This document shows positions 1 through 11,852 of a DNA stretch of 64,000 nucleotides, in pieces. How positions within the stretch are numbered: the first letter of the stretch is position 1; each line of letters begins with the position of its first letter. Source of the DNA: Pigoraptor vietnamica (Eukaryota; Opisthokonta; Filasterea); the NCBI GenBank assembly GCA_943704525.1, contig CALSCQ010000139.1, positions 54,232 to 118,231 of the forward strand, given 5' to 3'. Under the pieces are notes generated by a model, which saw only the letters and a list, made by a program, of their open reading frames with translations, was not told the DNA's origin and made no database searches. Position numbers and translations under genes: made by a program.

Positions 1-3000
1 ACCCCGGTCCCTTTCGTCTCCACGAGAGCCACGACGAAATGTTCGAGTCGGGTCCAACGCCATGCGGAAACACCAGCGGCGCAAACTTGGACATCAGCTC
101 CGGACTCGCGAGGATCTCGCTGAGACGCGAGATGATGGTTTCAAAGTCAGGCCGCCGCGACATGTCCTGCGCCCACGCCGCGCGCATCAAGGAGTAGTAC
201 GAAAGAGGGCACGCGCGGACGACGGCGGGGCGGGCGCCGACCTGCGCCACCTGTCGTGCAATCTCCTCGACGGGAATGAGGCGATCGATGACCTGAGAAG
301 AAGCAAGTGGGGTGAGACGGCGGCTCATTGCGACTGCAGAGGGAGGGTGATAGGAAGGGGGGAAAAAAACGAAGTGCGGCTGCATTGCGTTGCGTTGCTC
401 TCACCTCGTCCTCGAACGGGATCTTCTCGTGGAGAACTTCCCACATGATGATCTGAAGGCGAGAGAGAAAATGGTCACAATCAGCATGCGCTCAAAACAG
501 AAGCCGCGCGGTGTTTCCTGGCGGCTCTATCGAGACAACGGGCGCAAAAGGGAAGGGCGGAAAAGGGAAGAGAGGGAAGGGCGGCCCATGCAGTCAGCCA
601 CCCACCCCAAAGGAGTACACGTCGGATGCGCGCGTGTATTCGTTGCCGAGCAACGCCTCGGGTGCCAGCCTAACCGCGCACGACCGGCCGTAAGCAAAGC
701 GGCGAATGAAGCGGCGTGAACCAAAGAGTGCCTGGCACCTCGATCATGGCCGCAAAGGGACAAAGTGCATGCACCCACCACAACAGCGTGCCGATGTTCT
801 TGAGGTTCTTGTCGAGACGCGCACCAAACCGCGTGAGACCAAAATCGGCCACTGCAGGCACGTGGACAGCACGTCAGCACGATCAGCATTGCTCTTCTTG
901 TGCAAAAAAGGCGACTCAGTGCTAGAAACGCCAAGCGGTAACGCACCCTTTACGGTCCAGTTCTCGTCGACGAGAAGGTTTGCCGACTGCGTTTGAGAGC
1001 GACAAAAGACAGCATGAGATTTTGACGCTGTACCTCAGGCGCGAAGAACGGCACAAGCGCACCTTAAGGTCGCAGTGGAGAATGGTCGGCTCCGACTTGT
1101 GTAGATAGAGCATCCCACTGTTCAAAAAGAAAGGAGAAAAGTCGTTAGAGTGCATACACAATTGGAGATATAAAAGGCAGATGCAACAAAGTTGTTTATG
1201 GAATGCCATTGACCGTACTGTGGGTGATCAGTGGGCACGCATACAGGTCTCTGGACGCGCAACCCACCGGCACGTGTCGATGAGCATCTTCAGGCGAATG
1301 TCCCACGGCACGTCGCAGTGTGGCACGCACAAAAGCTGCTGCACGGACCCCCTGAAACAGACACGCGGCCGTTAGCAAGGCAGGAGATTAACTATGGACG
1401 AGCTGATTTCCGAGCCAATCAAGAGGGCTATTGAGGACTATGGCATGCAACACGCGATCCCACATGCAGCGCGCACACACCGTGACATGAATTCCGTGAC
1501 GAGCGCGAGGTTGGGCAGCTCACAGCTGCCCATGAAAAGTAGCACGTTAGGATGTCGGAGGGATGACATCATGCTGCAAGTTGCGCAAGAGGATCGAGTG
1601 AGATAATGTTGCTGTGTGTCAAAGGAGGCACAGAATTCGTGCACAGCGACGCCGCACAGCCAACACGTGCCATTACGCACCTCACTTCCATGTGGAACGC
1701 ATTGATGCGCTTCCGCTCGCCCCATCCCATCGCGCCCTCCTCGAGCGATTCCGCGCCGCTGAACTTCTCCGTCTCCGTCCTGTTGACCGTCGCCGCCGTC
1801 AGCGACCGCAGGTAGTTGCCCATGAACTTGCTCTCGGGGTTCACGGACTTGAGCGCGGCGCGGCCCGCCTCGGACGCCGCCGCAGCCTGCGCGAGGGGCG
1901 CGCCGATCATCGAGTCTGTCGGTCGCAGCTTGGACGGCAGAATGCGCTTCACGGCGACTATCGTGCCCCGCCATCGCGCCTGCGGCGGTGATGAGCAGAG
2001 TTCGGGTTGGTTTAGGGTTGGGGTTGGGGTGGAGAGGGGGTCGGTCTCCGCGGAGGGACACAAAATGGTATCACCGCCAACACAGTAAGAAAGGGGCGAC
2101 ACGCCCTTGTCCTTCATCACGCGAGCGAAGGACAGGAAAGGCACAGCGCACCTTGTACACATCGCCGAATGAGCCCGTGCCAATAAGCTGTATCAGTTCG
2201 AGCTCCCTAAAGTCGATGATCTGCGCAGCGAAGTGGGGGTGAGCGTTCATGCCTCGCTCGAACAGCTCCGCACACTCGCGCGCACAAGCAATGTTTCGGT
2301 ACACACGCAGCACGGACATCGACTCCATTTTGCACACCTTCCGATGTTCCTTGTCGCGGATATCAATCTGTCGCTTCTTCGCGCGCCACACGAGGGCGAT
2401 AATGACGACCGAAATGACAGCGACGCTGCCGAGCACCACGGGTATCGCTATCACTGCCGTCCTGTTCGATGACGTGCTCGTGACGATGAGCGAGCTGGAC
2501 CTCGGCTCGCTGCAGCGTATGCCCATCCAGTTGTCGCTGTCGCAATGGCAGGCAGCCACTCGCGGCGCAAGCTTCACGCAGCGGCCGTGGACGCACGTGG
2601 GAACGCACACCGCATCGCTCGGGACGATCGCCGACTGCCGGTCCGACCACATGATCTGCACGGAACAGCGTGGATGTGTGTGTGTGTGTGTGCGTGCGTG
2701 CGCGTGTGAGTGCGAGAGTGTTTCGATGGCGAGCGCGTGGATAAAGAGATGAAGCGGGGTAGAACACGCGAATCCCCTGTGCAGCGCACACATCGACAGT
2801 ACATAGATGCGTGCAATCGCAGCGGCACGCCAGCAGGGCGGTCACATCGGCTCACCGGGCTGGTCCACGTGTAGTTGCGTGTGGCGCTGAATGTGCCGAC
2901 AATTTGAAAGCTGCCATTGACGTAATTGACGACGCCGTACATGCCCATGCGGTCGCCGTTGTCGCGGAAGCGCACCTCCCCCGTGGGCCCCGTGAAGTTC

Positions 3001-4176
3001 ACGCTGCAAGTAGAGAAAACAAAAATACTGTCAATACCGCTGATGCGTGAGCCGCACGTGTCTTACGGATCTGTGAATGTGTGTGTGTGCGTGTGCGAGT
3101 GCTTGCGCGCGTTCGTTCGTTCGTGCGTGTGTGCGTGCTCGCGCGAATCGAAGGTGTCCTCCGTCGCAACTGCGCTCACCCAATCATCTTTGCAAGAAGG
3201 CCCAGCCCATCGACGTCCGGCCGTTTCCCCTCTTTGAGCAGTGCGTCCACGCCGAGAGCGATCGTGTAGGCAGCTGCGCAATGTGAAGGCAGTGCAGGGC
3301 GTGAGTCCCAGTGGTAGTAGGATGAAAACGGAACCGGTCGTACGAGTCACAACAGCGATGAACGCCCCAAACTCGCGGCACAACAGTGCCCACCCACCCT
3401 CGTATACATACGGCTCCTGTGGGTACTCGAGCGTGCGAACGGACGGCGAAAACCCCACGTGACCGCCCCGGCGCAGCTGATCCGCCTCCTTTCGGTCGAG
3501 ATATGCGTTGTATTCGGCTGTTCCTTCGCCCGAGAACGGCGTGAGGGCAAGCGCCCCGAACATCCCCCTGTCGACGTCAGGATCGGCGCGCGCGATCGCC
3601 GCCACAGCGCCAGTAGACCAGCCTGCATGCACGCGCGCAGCATGTGAGGTGTGCGATCCATGTGGCGTAGTATGGTGTTTGTCTTTGAGTTTGTGTCTGT
3701 GGGTATGTGGTGGGTCTGTGTGTGTTTTGGCCGGTGGGGCGGGGGAGAGGTGAATAAGAAGAAGACGTTGAAACACGAGCACGCATACCATCCGTCCCGA
3801 GCCACGTGTAGCCGGGTCCCGTCAGCCCATAGCGCGCCGCCGTTTTGAATACGTTGACGACGTCGCTGTCGAGGCAGCTCAGGTAAATCACTCGCGCCCC
3901 CGAGCTCTGTATGGCGAGAATTTGCGGGGAAACGTCGACGGCAAAGCGCGCAAACTGGGCAGCCACGAGCACGGTCGCATTGTTCGCGCGAGCGGCAACG
4001 CCAAAGTCACGCGCGAGGGAGGATGCGTACTCGTCATCGCTCGAAAGAATGGCGACTGCGAAGGGAAAGGACAGGAAAAAATCTACGCTCAGCTCGCGCA
4101 CAAACACACACACACACACATACACGCACACGCACACGCATACGCAGACGCAACATGCACCCGGACACACACACAT

Positions 4177-4209
<33 letters not shown>

Positions 4210-4802
4210 ACAAACAAACACGGTGTCTACGCACTTGTGTCCCATCCAAACTCGAGCAGCAGCCTCGCCGCCGCAAGGCTCTGCTCATTGTCTGCGGCGC
4301 ACGTGCGCATGAACGTCCCGTAGTTCGCCTTGTCCGACAGCAACACGGCCGTGGACGTCGCCGATATCTGCGTAACGTTGAACTTTGACAGGTAGAGGTT
4401 CATCACGATGCTCTCCGCCGACCAGTCCGAGCCAATGACGACCGTCGCGTCGTAGTCCGTGTGCGCGCGCATCGCCGCAAACAACGCCGACTGCCGCGAC
4501 ACGTCCGTGCGCAGGGCCACCATTTCGATTGTCAAATTCGACGAGAGCGTGCGCGCTAGAGGCGTCGAGCGCTCCTTAATTTCGAGCCAGGCCATCCCCA
4601 GCACATCCGTGGAAGTCGCCTGAAAGCTTCCGTCTTGGCTCGTTCCGATGTAGGCGACGCGCAGCGTGTAGTTTGTCACTGCGTCCGCGCTCCCGACACA
4701 CGAAAAAGCGAGGCACAGGAACAGCGATGCGAGCGCGGCCCTCCAGACGGGGGCGCGGGTTGAGAGAGAGCCCATCTCGCGAGCCGCAGAGGGCCTTTCC
4801 AT
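1..4802 (-). CDS. Receptor-like TKL protein kinase with periplasmic-binding-type ectodomain (3' end outside window)
   Basis: Single-pass receptor kinase read in 15 exons: 4802-4235, 4055-3789, 3622-3398, 3273-3180, 3003-2856, 2655-2152, 1979-1681, 1573-1481, 1351-1268, 1117-1063, 986-947, 851-779, 669-606, 452-405 and 292 to beyond 1; all phases agree, about 950 residues in the window. The N-terminus has a signal-peptide-like hydrophobic stretch (ALASLFLCLAFSCVGS). The ectodomain resembles ANF-receptor/type I periplasmic ligand-binding folds (AILSSDDEY, NFTGPTGEVRF). An EGF-like Cys cluster, a TM segment (IPVVLGSVAVISVVIIALVW) and a kinase follow. The kinase shows GTGSFGDVYK, VAVK, LRHPNVLLFMG, HCDLK, DFG and APE. 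HCD replaces HRD, so it is a non-RD kinase. About 75 residues are inserted between the beta3 Lys and helix C. The ligand is unknown. MGSLSTR, nine residues downstream, is an alternative start. Confidence 0.88.
4090..4213. repeat. (CA)n-rich microsatellite in kinase intron 1
   Basis: Imperfect CACACA/CATACA/CGCACA repeat on the plus strand lying inside the first intron of the receptor kinase gene. Any open frames across it are repeat artefacts. Confidence 0.9.
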
Positions 4803-5741
4803 GAGCGACGCAGTTCAGCGCATTCTGAGGGGCGCGCACTCGAAGAACGACGTACGCAGTGACGAGTAGCGAAAGGGAGACCGTTGTCGTAAAACCAACG
4901 CACAATCAAGCTCCCTTCCGTGCGCTTTCAGAATGATTACCAAACAGTCCCACGTCACAGTCTGCGTGCGAAATGTGCGCGTGTGGGAGAGTGTTTGTCA
5001 GACGGTGCGAGTCAAGAGCGAGCATGACACACACACACACACACGAGCCGATTGTGTGAGGAGGCACCTACAATCGGCAAGCAACGGTAATAAATAAATC
5101 TCCATACAAATTTCATACTCACAAGTTGCCTAATAATTGTCGTCGAGCGGTCACCCGGGGCACCCGTCGCTCAGTGTCCACTGACCGGCTATTAGTCTCC
5201 GAGACCCGGCGGCAGTCCCGACGACAAGTTGCGCCGGCGTACGTTGCCGGCTTGCCCGGCAGCATAGTCCCTCGATCTCGATGTCTCCCATTTCGGCCAA
5301 CGTCACACTGTCCCGGTGAGCCGCCCCGCTCCGGCTGGGCCCCAGTCTGGCGCGGCGGCCCGGGGCCCGCGGCGGCCGAGCCGAGTGAAACCACAATTGA
5401 GCCTCCCAACTGCTGCATAATGGTCTGTCTTTATCAGCCCGATCTGAACGCGGGGCCCGCAGCCGCCGTAGTGGAGTGGTCAAGTCAAAGCGATCGAAGT
5501 TTGAGTTGACTGAGTGCAATGTGTGTCCGGACGTTACCATGGGACTGATCCAAAATTTTTGGTATTTTGCCGGTGCTGGGGCTCAAAGTATTAGTGAATC
5601 TGAGAGGAGAAGAACGTCAAGCAAACCCGTACTCTTGCGGAGAAAAAAGAACGCGCGGAAATTGCGCGGGAGGGGAAGCGGAAGAAGCGACGCGCGCACG
5701 CGGAAGCCGCGGGCGGAGGGCGCTCGCACGGGTGGGGCGCA
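4803..5741. other. Divergent spacer between kinase and ENaC genes
   Basis: Shared 5' region of two divergent genes, 939 bp. It holds a short CA tract near 5030, an AT-rich stretch near 5090-5120, and a GC-rich island at about 5150-5470 with many CCGG words. I see no supported gene: the open frames across 5119-5509 have no introns, homology or sensible composition. An upstream open frame starting at 5476 is out of frame with the channel start at 5742. Confidence 0.6.
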
Positions 5742-6863
5742 ATGGATTCGGACATCGAGGCGCGCGTGGCGGCCGTGCTGCGAAAGCGCGAGGCTGAAAT
5801 GGACGAGCGCATCCGCCGCATTGTCGAGGAGCGCTTTGCCGCCGAGGAGGAGTTTCCGCGGGGATCGAGGGCCATCACGGACTACTGGATGGACAAGACG
5901 ACGAGCCACGGCATCAACCGGTGGGCTGGGGGGAAGTTGCTGTACTGGGGCGGTTGAATTGTCACGACTTACGTTGTTGTTGTTGTTGTTGTGCATCGTA
6001 ACTCGCGGTGCTGTAAGCTGCGCATTTGTGCGTTGCGTGTGTGCGAGGCTGTGCTCAGTGTGCCCTGTGTGTGCGAGTGCCACTGCCGCTACCGTCCTCG
6101 TGCACGGCCGTGTATTCTAAACGGAGACACCGCAATGTGCAGCGCCTTTTTCAAGGACAAGACGCTGTTCGTGCGCGTGTTGTGGATCGTGATCTTCATT
6201 GCGGCGCTCGGCGTGTGCGGGTGGCTCGTGGGCGGCCTCATCCAGGACTATCTCAAATACGAACCCAACACGAAGGTCGACATCACGTGGAAGCCGTATG
6301 TCCCCTTCCCCGCCGTCACGATATGCAACGTGAACCCCGCGTCTAAGACGCAGATGGAGGCGGATGGCTACTCTGGCTTCGATGAGTACATCGACGACAT
6401 TGTGCCTGACATTGAATTCGAGGATATGGTTCGAAAGTATGGCCAGAAGAGCGAAGATCTCCTCATTGACTGCGTATACGGCACGCGCGGTGGGCATTTT
6501 CTGTCTTCTGTGCGTGTACGTGTATGGTACTGTGCGTGTGTATGTTGTGTGTGCGTGCGCTTGTGTCCGTACATCGCGTGCGTGCGTGCATGCACGTGTA
6601 TGAGTGCCTGTGCGCTGCCGGTGGTCAGAACGTGAAACTCATTGTGAGCCAACCGTGCGCAGGTTGCTCGGCGGACAACTTCACGTCGTTTTTCAGCCCT
6701 GCGTTTGGCCAGTGTCATACATTCAACAACGGTACGTGCATTCCCCGCACTGAGCGTCCCTCGCAATTTCACGCGCAAACCGCTCTTTTTCCCGCAACCA
6801 CTTTTGGGACGTTGCAACTCCATGCTTGCCATGCCCATGTTCGCCTGCGTGCGATGAGAGAGA

Positions 6864-6896
<33 letters not shown>

Positions 6897-8019
6897 CGTG
6901 TGTGTGTGTGTGTGTGTGCGTGCCTGTGTGTGTGTGCCTGTGTGTGTGCGTGCGTGCGTGCGTGCGCGTGTGTGCGTGTGTGTGCGTACGGTTCGATGGG
7001 GCCTGAGGTGGAAAGAGGAGCCGCTGACTCTACGTCGTTGTTGCCAACAGGCGAGTTGTTCCCGCAGCGCAACTCGATCTCGCCGGGGTACGACTACGGC
7101 CTGCAGCTTATTCTCGACGTGCAACAGTGGGACTACCTCCCTTCCACCGAGGCCGCGGGGGTCGTGGTGCGTGCTATCCCGAGGCCACTTGAGTGAATGC
7201 GTTTGTATACGTTTGGGGTGTGACGAAGAGAATTGTGGCGCCGGGGAAGTGCTTGCCCGAGTGCTCACGTCCCTTCAGCCCTTTCTTTCATTCCGCCGTG
7301 GCCTAACCCTTACCACCACCACCCACCCCCGCCAAAACCAGATCGACATACACTCGAAGGACAAGCAGCCCACGCCGCACATGACGGGCATCTACGTGCC
7401 GCCGGGCGTCCTCGGCCGAATCAGCATGCGCCAACAGACCATCCAGAACCTGAAGAAGCCGTACACGGACTGCCAGGACATCGAGCTGTCCGCGACGGGG
7501 AAGCGGTATTCCGTCGCACAGTGCATGGAGAACTGCAAGGACACGTTCATCCTCCAGAGATGCAACTGCGTCCCGGCCTTCAGCAGCGTCGCCGCGCCCG
7601 CGAATTCAACGTGCTCCATCAGGAACTACGACCAAACCGACTGCATCGACAGTGTGCACGACGATCTCGTCCAGCAGACGATCAAGTGCGAGTGCCCGAG
7701 GCCTTGCTACGACGAGGTCTTCGCGACGAGGTACTCGCAGCTGACGTACCCCTCTGACGCGGCGGCGGATCTCGTTCTGAAGGAATACAACGTCACGCGC
7801 CAAGAGTGGGCGTCGAATTGGCTCCGCGTGGAGATCTACTTTGACGAGCTCAATATCGAGCGTGAGTTTACTGCCTCCGATTCTCCGTCCTTGAGTGTCG
7901 GAGTGTTTTTTGTGCGCGTGTCTGTGTGTGTGAGGTTGTGTGCGTGTATGGTTGTGTGCGTGTGCGTGTGGGTGTACTGTTTGTGTGCATATTTGCGCGT
8001 TGGTGGGCGCGCGCGCGCG

Positions 8020-8052
<33 letters not shown>

Positions 8053-8661
8053 TGAGTGCGCTGTGTCGCTTTCATGTCCTTCCCTCAATTGTTGGTCCGC
8101 ACCGCAGAGATCTGGCAGCAGGACCCCAATTCGCCCCAAATTCTCATCGGTAACATCGGTAAGGGGAAATTCTGGTGCTATTTCTGTGCCTGTGTTGCGT
8201 GTGCAGCCCCGTTTCACGTATGCGTCTATGTGCGCGCGTGCGTGTGGCTCGGTGACTGCGTGCCGTAGGTGTCTGTGTGATTGCTTGATGGTCGGTGGCA
8301 TTTCCCCGTGTCCGGAACACGTCCAACTGCTTATTTCGCTCCGATCGTGGTGCAGGTGGTAACCTCGGCCTCTTCCTCGGCATGAGCTGGATCAGCCTTT
8401 TCGAGGTGCGAAACGTCGATGGCCTGCTTACTGTCCGCTTGTTTTGTTTTGTTTTTTGCCTAAGCGCGTGTGTGTGCGTTCTGTCGATGCGCGCACTGCC
8501 GTCTTCAATTTCCGCAACTCAACGAGTGCGTGACGCAGTTTATCGAGTACGCCTTTTGGCTCGCGCGAGACCGCTACAGGCGGCGCCACAACAATAAGGT
8601 CGCCGGGGAGCCCCACGGAGAGACCATCCAGTTTGAGACTGTCGGCGAGGCACACGTGTGA
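5742..8661 (+). CDS. DEG/ENaC (amiloride-sensitive) family cation channel
   Basis: Plasma-membrane channel of the degenerin/ENaC/ASIC family, which forms trimers conducting Na+. Eight exons (5742-5920, 6143-6489, 6663-6731, 7051-7166, 7342-7861, 8108-8158, 8356-8405, 8539-8661) give 484 residues with all phases closing. Family marks appear in order: the N-terminal gating HG motif (TTSHGINRW), TM1 ([17 protein letters not shown]) followed by PFPAVTICN, the [21 protein letters not shown] segment (post-TM1 Cys region), a Cys-rich palm/thumb region ending [12 protein letters not shown], and TM2 with the GxS selectivity motif in [13 protein letters not shown]. The first 45 residues are charged and probably cytosolic. 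Introns 3 and 5 are TG-rich. The gating stimulus cannot be read from sequence. The start was chosen because the first ATG of the frame lies just before the HG motif. Confidence 0.93.
6850..6988. repeat. (TG)n-rich microsatellite in ENaC intron 3
   Basis: Imperfect TGTG/TGCG tract between the third and fourth channel exons. A similar tract at about 7905-8052 fills much of intron 5. Confidence 0.9.
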
Positions 8662-9102
8662 AGCCGCAGTTGCGCGATACTCATGCGTCAGTTGCGTTAA
8701 GTCGGAGTGCTGCGTGCGCGTGCGTCAGCGTCAGCGTCATTCGAATTCACATATGCAAGTTGCCCTTCTCGATACTGTCTGCGTCCGTGCGGGTCGCATG
8801 AGAGCAACGTTACTGCACAGCATGTCATCCAAAGCAATGGCGATCGAGCTTAGCCCCATGCCTTCGCTCTGTGGCTAGTTTGGGCCCATTAGGCTGCCGA
8901 TCATGTCACTCGCGCGTGGAACGGTTTCGTATGGAAGGCGGCTGCGCACTGAAACACAACTGCGGCTGCATTGCGACCCTCCCTCTTCCTCGGATTGAAT
9001 ACCGACAAGTGGGATCAGCTTAAATCGCAGGCGGCTATCAACGGCTCCACTGCATAACAGCGGAAACAGAGACAGTTCGTACTGGGCATGAACACCACCG
9101 CT
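8662..9102. other. Convergent 3' spacer
   Basis: 441 bp between the ends of the channel gene (+) and the small coiled-coil gene (-). No gene, RNA or repeat is recognisable here. Confidence 0.6.
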
Positions 9103-11210
9103 TTACTCCCTCTCGGGGTCGTAGGCGCGCATCCACACGGCCTTCATCCACTGCACTGCGGCGTCCCGCACCGGACAGTGCACGGGGCACCAGCCCTCGT
9201 ACTTGGACGTGTAGCCGGGCAGCTGCCGCGCAGCATTTGCGGCAAGCTTGGCGCGGTATTCGTCCCTCTGTCGCACGACTTCCGCCGCTTTGACCTGGAT
9301 GGCGAAGGGAAGCGATAAGCGCCTGTTCAAGGACACCCAAGACTGAAATCGAATTTACGCACACAGGGCACTGTCAAGCACTAAGCACGTCGACACATAA
9401 CACACACGCGCGCGCGGAAGACGCACAAACACACAAACAGAGACGCACGCACACGCGCACACGCACACGGCACGCACGCCGCAACAAAAACATACAAACA
9501 CACGCACATGGAGGTCGCGCATTCCGACGACGCCCGTTTCCATCGCAAATCCAAGCAATTTCGCCAGTTCGTTTGCGCCGCGCGACCACCCGTCAATCTC
9601 CATCTGGCAGTCCCTCAGCGCCTTCTCCAATTGCTCCGCATGTGTCGTCTGCGCGCGCAGGGCGAGTGTAAGCACACAGTGTACAAGGGTTACTGGAAAT
9701 TGTACTGTCAACGGTTGCCGTACGTAAACATTCACATGTGCACAACAACTAGTCCTGCGGGAGGACATCCGCGCCAAGCCCATACGTGCCTGAAGCTGCG
9801 AGGAGCTTCGCGACCGTTTGCTCTCTCCCTTGTGCGGAGGGTGGTCTGCCTCCAAGCGTCGCAAGCGTTCCTCCGCGGCCGCAGCGCGCTCTTCCGCCGC
9901 ACGCGCGCGAGCGTCCGCCTCATCCCGCTGCATTTCTGCCCCGCGTAACCGCGCCTCCGCTTCCTGGAGAGCGAGCTCGAGCTGCTGCGACCGCGTCTCG
10001 CTCTGATGCGCGCGCATGCGCAACTTCGACGCGACGTCCGCCGCGCGCACGCCGTCTTCTCTCGCGAGTTCCTCGGTCTTTTGAAGTCGGTGCCTCAATG
10101 CCTGGCGACAAACGGTGCACCCGTAAGCGATATTTCTTCATACAAGGCGAGACTGCGTGCGCGTGTTCGAATGTGTTCTGTGTGTGGGTGGGGAAGAGTG
10201 GCTTCGGCAACCCACGTCGATCTCACTCGCAAGATCCCGCGCCGTCGCCTTGAGCTCGTCCACCGTCATTTCGTCAAGCACACTCGGACCAGAAGGCGGG
10301 GCCTCGGGACGCCGCCGGTGCGTGTCTTCGCCCTGCGACTGCGATTGCGCCACGTACGCCATTCAATGTCAGACAGTCGCGTGCACTATCGCTGGCACTG
10401 TTAGCGCTGATACACCGCTCCCACACGTCTGTCGCGAGCGCGCCCTCAACGACTAGATCCGGAAACAATAAGAGACTTCGCACGCAATGGAGTGTCGCCG
10501 ACGCGAGTCTGCCACAAAGAAAGGGGTGTAAAACGTACCGCCGCGCGCTTCTTCCCGGTCGGAGGCAGGCCACCGCCGCCCTCGTCGTCCGCCGCTCGCA
10601 TGGACCTTTCAAATCAAATACATCAATACCGCCCATACGCACACACGCAGCCCGAATGTAAAACAAAAGCCAGCACGCACACATGCAGTCCGAATGTAAA
10701 CGAAGCCACGCACGCACGCATGCAGTCCCCATGTTCGCAGAGTTCAGAAAGCCGCAAACCGCACCTCTTCAAGAGCACCCGTGCACGCTCCTCGTGCCGC
10801 GCCCATGCCTCCGCGGGCGTCCCTGCCTTGGCCGCTCTCAGGTGCTCCAACTCAGCGCCCGTCAGCGCATCCCCAAGGCCACGTGCAGCCGCCATTTGCC
10901 GCGCCAGTAAGGAAGCAATCGCGTCCGCGTGCGTCGACGACGACGACGACGCGTGTGGTCTGTCGCCGTGTGCTCTCGTGTCCGTTTCGCTCGAGCTGCG
11001 ACCTAATACCCTTGGCTGCGTCGCATGCTGCATCGGCTGTGTGGCGACGCTCACACCCTCTGTGGACGACGACCGCACGTGTCGCTGCATTGGGTTGTTG
11101 GCGGGGCCTCTCGCGGGCGCTGTGCTCGGCGTCGCGCTGTCCGGGATGGCAATGTCCTCACTGGAGAACGACACGCGCGGCGTGTGCGGCGCCCTCTGAA
11201 GGGACGCCAT
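9103..11210 (-). CDS. Small coiled-coil protein of unknown function
   Basis: Six exons, 11210-10765, 10605-10539, 10338-10216, 10101-9790, 9648-9508 and 9294-9103, encode 426 residues with every phase closing. The intron after 9790 needs a GC donor (CAG|GCACGT). The N-terminal 110 residues are Ser/Pro/Ala-rich and look disordered. A linker carries EMTVDELKATARDLASEID. A heptad-rich coiled coil follows (about residues 220-320), with runs of Ala-Glu-Glu-Arg. The C-terminal exon is distinctive: a Trp/Pro/His segment (YEGWCPVHCPVRD) then AVQWMKAVWMRAYDPERE at the stop. I do not recognise a family. The compact aromatic C-terminus may be a small binding module, but that is only inference. Confidence 0.75.
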
Positions 11211-11852
11211 GCGTCGAAAGTTCTGAACACTATCGCGTACTTCAACGACTCAGAGCGCAAGGCCACGAAGGACGCCGGCACGATCTCGGGCCTCTATCGC
11301 AGTGCGTGCGACGGCTCCCCCGCTGCGCAGCGAACGCGAACCAACAGTGGCTGTTATGTGCCGGTGTAATAGGCGAGAATGCGACGAAGAGTGACTTACC
11401 CGGACAACTATCAATAGTAAATACGGGCTGCTTTGCCCTTATAAAGCTATTGTCGCTGTGTCCGTTTCCATGTTTACAATTAAAAGGAGCTATCACTAAC
11501 CCTAACCCTACGTTTACATTATAACGCAGCAGAAAAGTACAACGACAGCGTCGTTGGCCACCGCTAGCGCACTCACAAACTACGAACGCGTCACCGCTGC
11601 ACTCACGCACTATTGGCCCCCTGCGTGTGTGCGCTGTATTCTGGAGGGGCTCTTGTACTCCCGTCCCAATTGCGCCGAAGCACCGGAAAATATCATCGTA
11701 AAGGCATTTTGGTGGGACGAATCGTCTGTCGCCGTGCGGGATGGATTAGGGAAGGGACATTTCGTTCACGCACGGGACTGCGCACTTGGCTCTAGCGTCC
11801 GCGTTGGAGAGGGCGGAGGGCACTCGCGGCCCTCCCTTACGCCCACAGCGGC
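11211..11852. other. Divergent spacer between coiled-coil gene and ATG13
   Basis: 642 bp with the 5' ends of two divergent genes. It holds a short telomere-like CTAACCCTAACCCTA at about 11496-11510 and several short direct words, but no gene I can support. Confidence 0.55.

Noticed and set aside
5119-5509. Overlapping frames on both strands in the kinase/ENaC spacer, possible structured RNA
   Set aside because: The island is GC-rich, but I could not fold a convincing rRNA, tRNA or snRNA from it, and neither frame has coding character.
10395-10460. Extra exon in the small coiled-coil gene (VVEGALATDVWER-like frame)
   Set aside because: Phase closes exactly without it (exon 2 to exon 3, phase 0), and including it would shift the frame.
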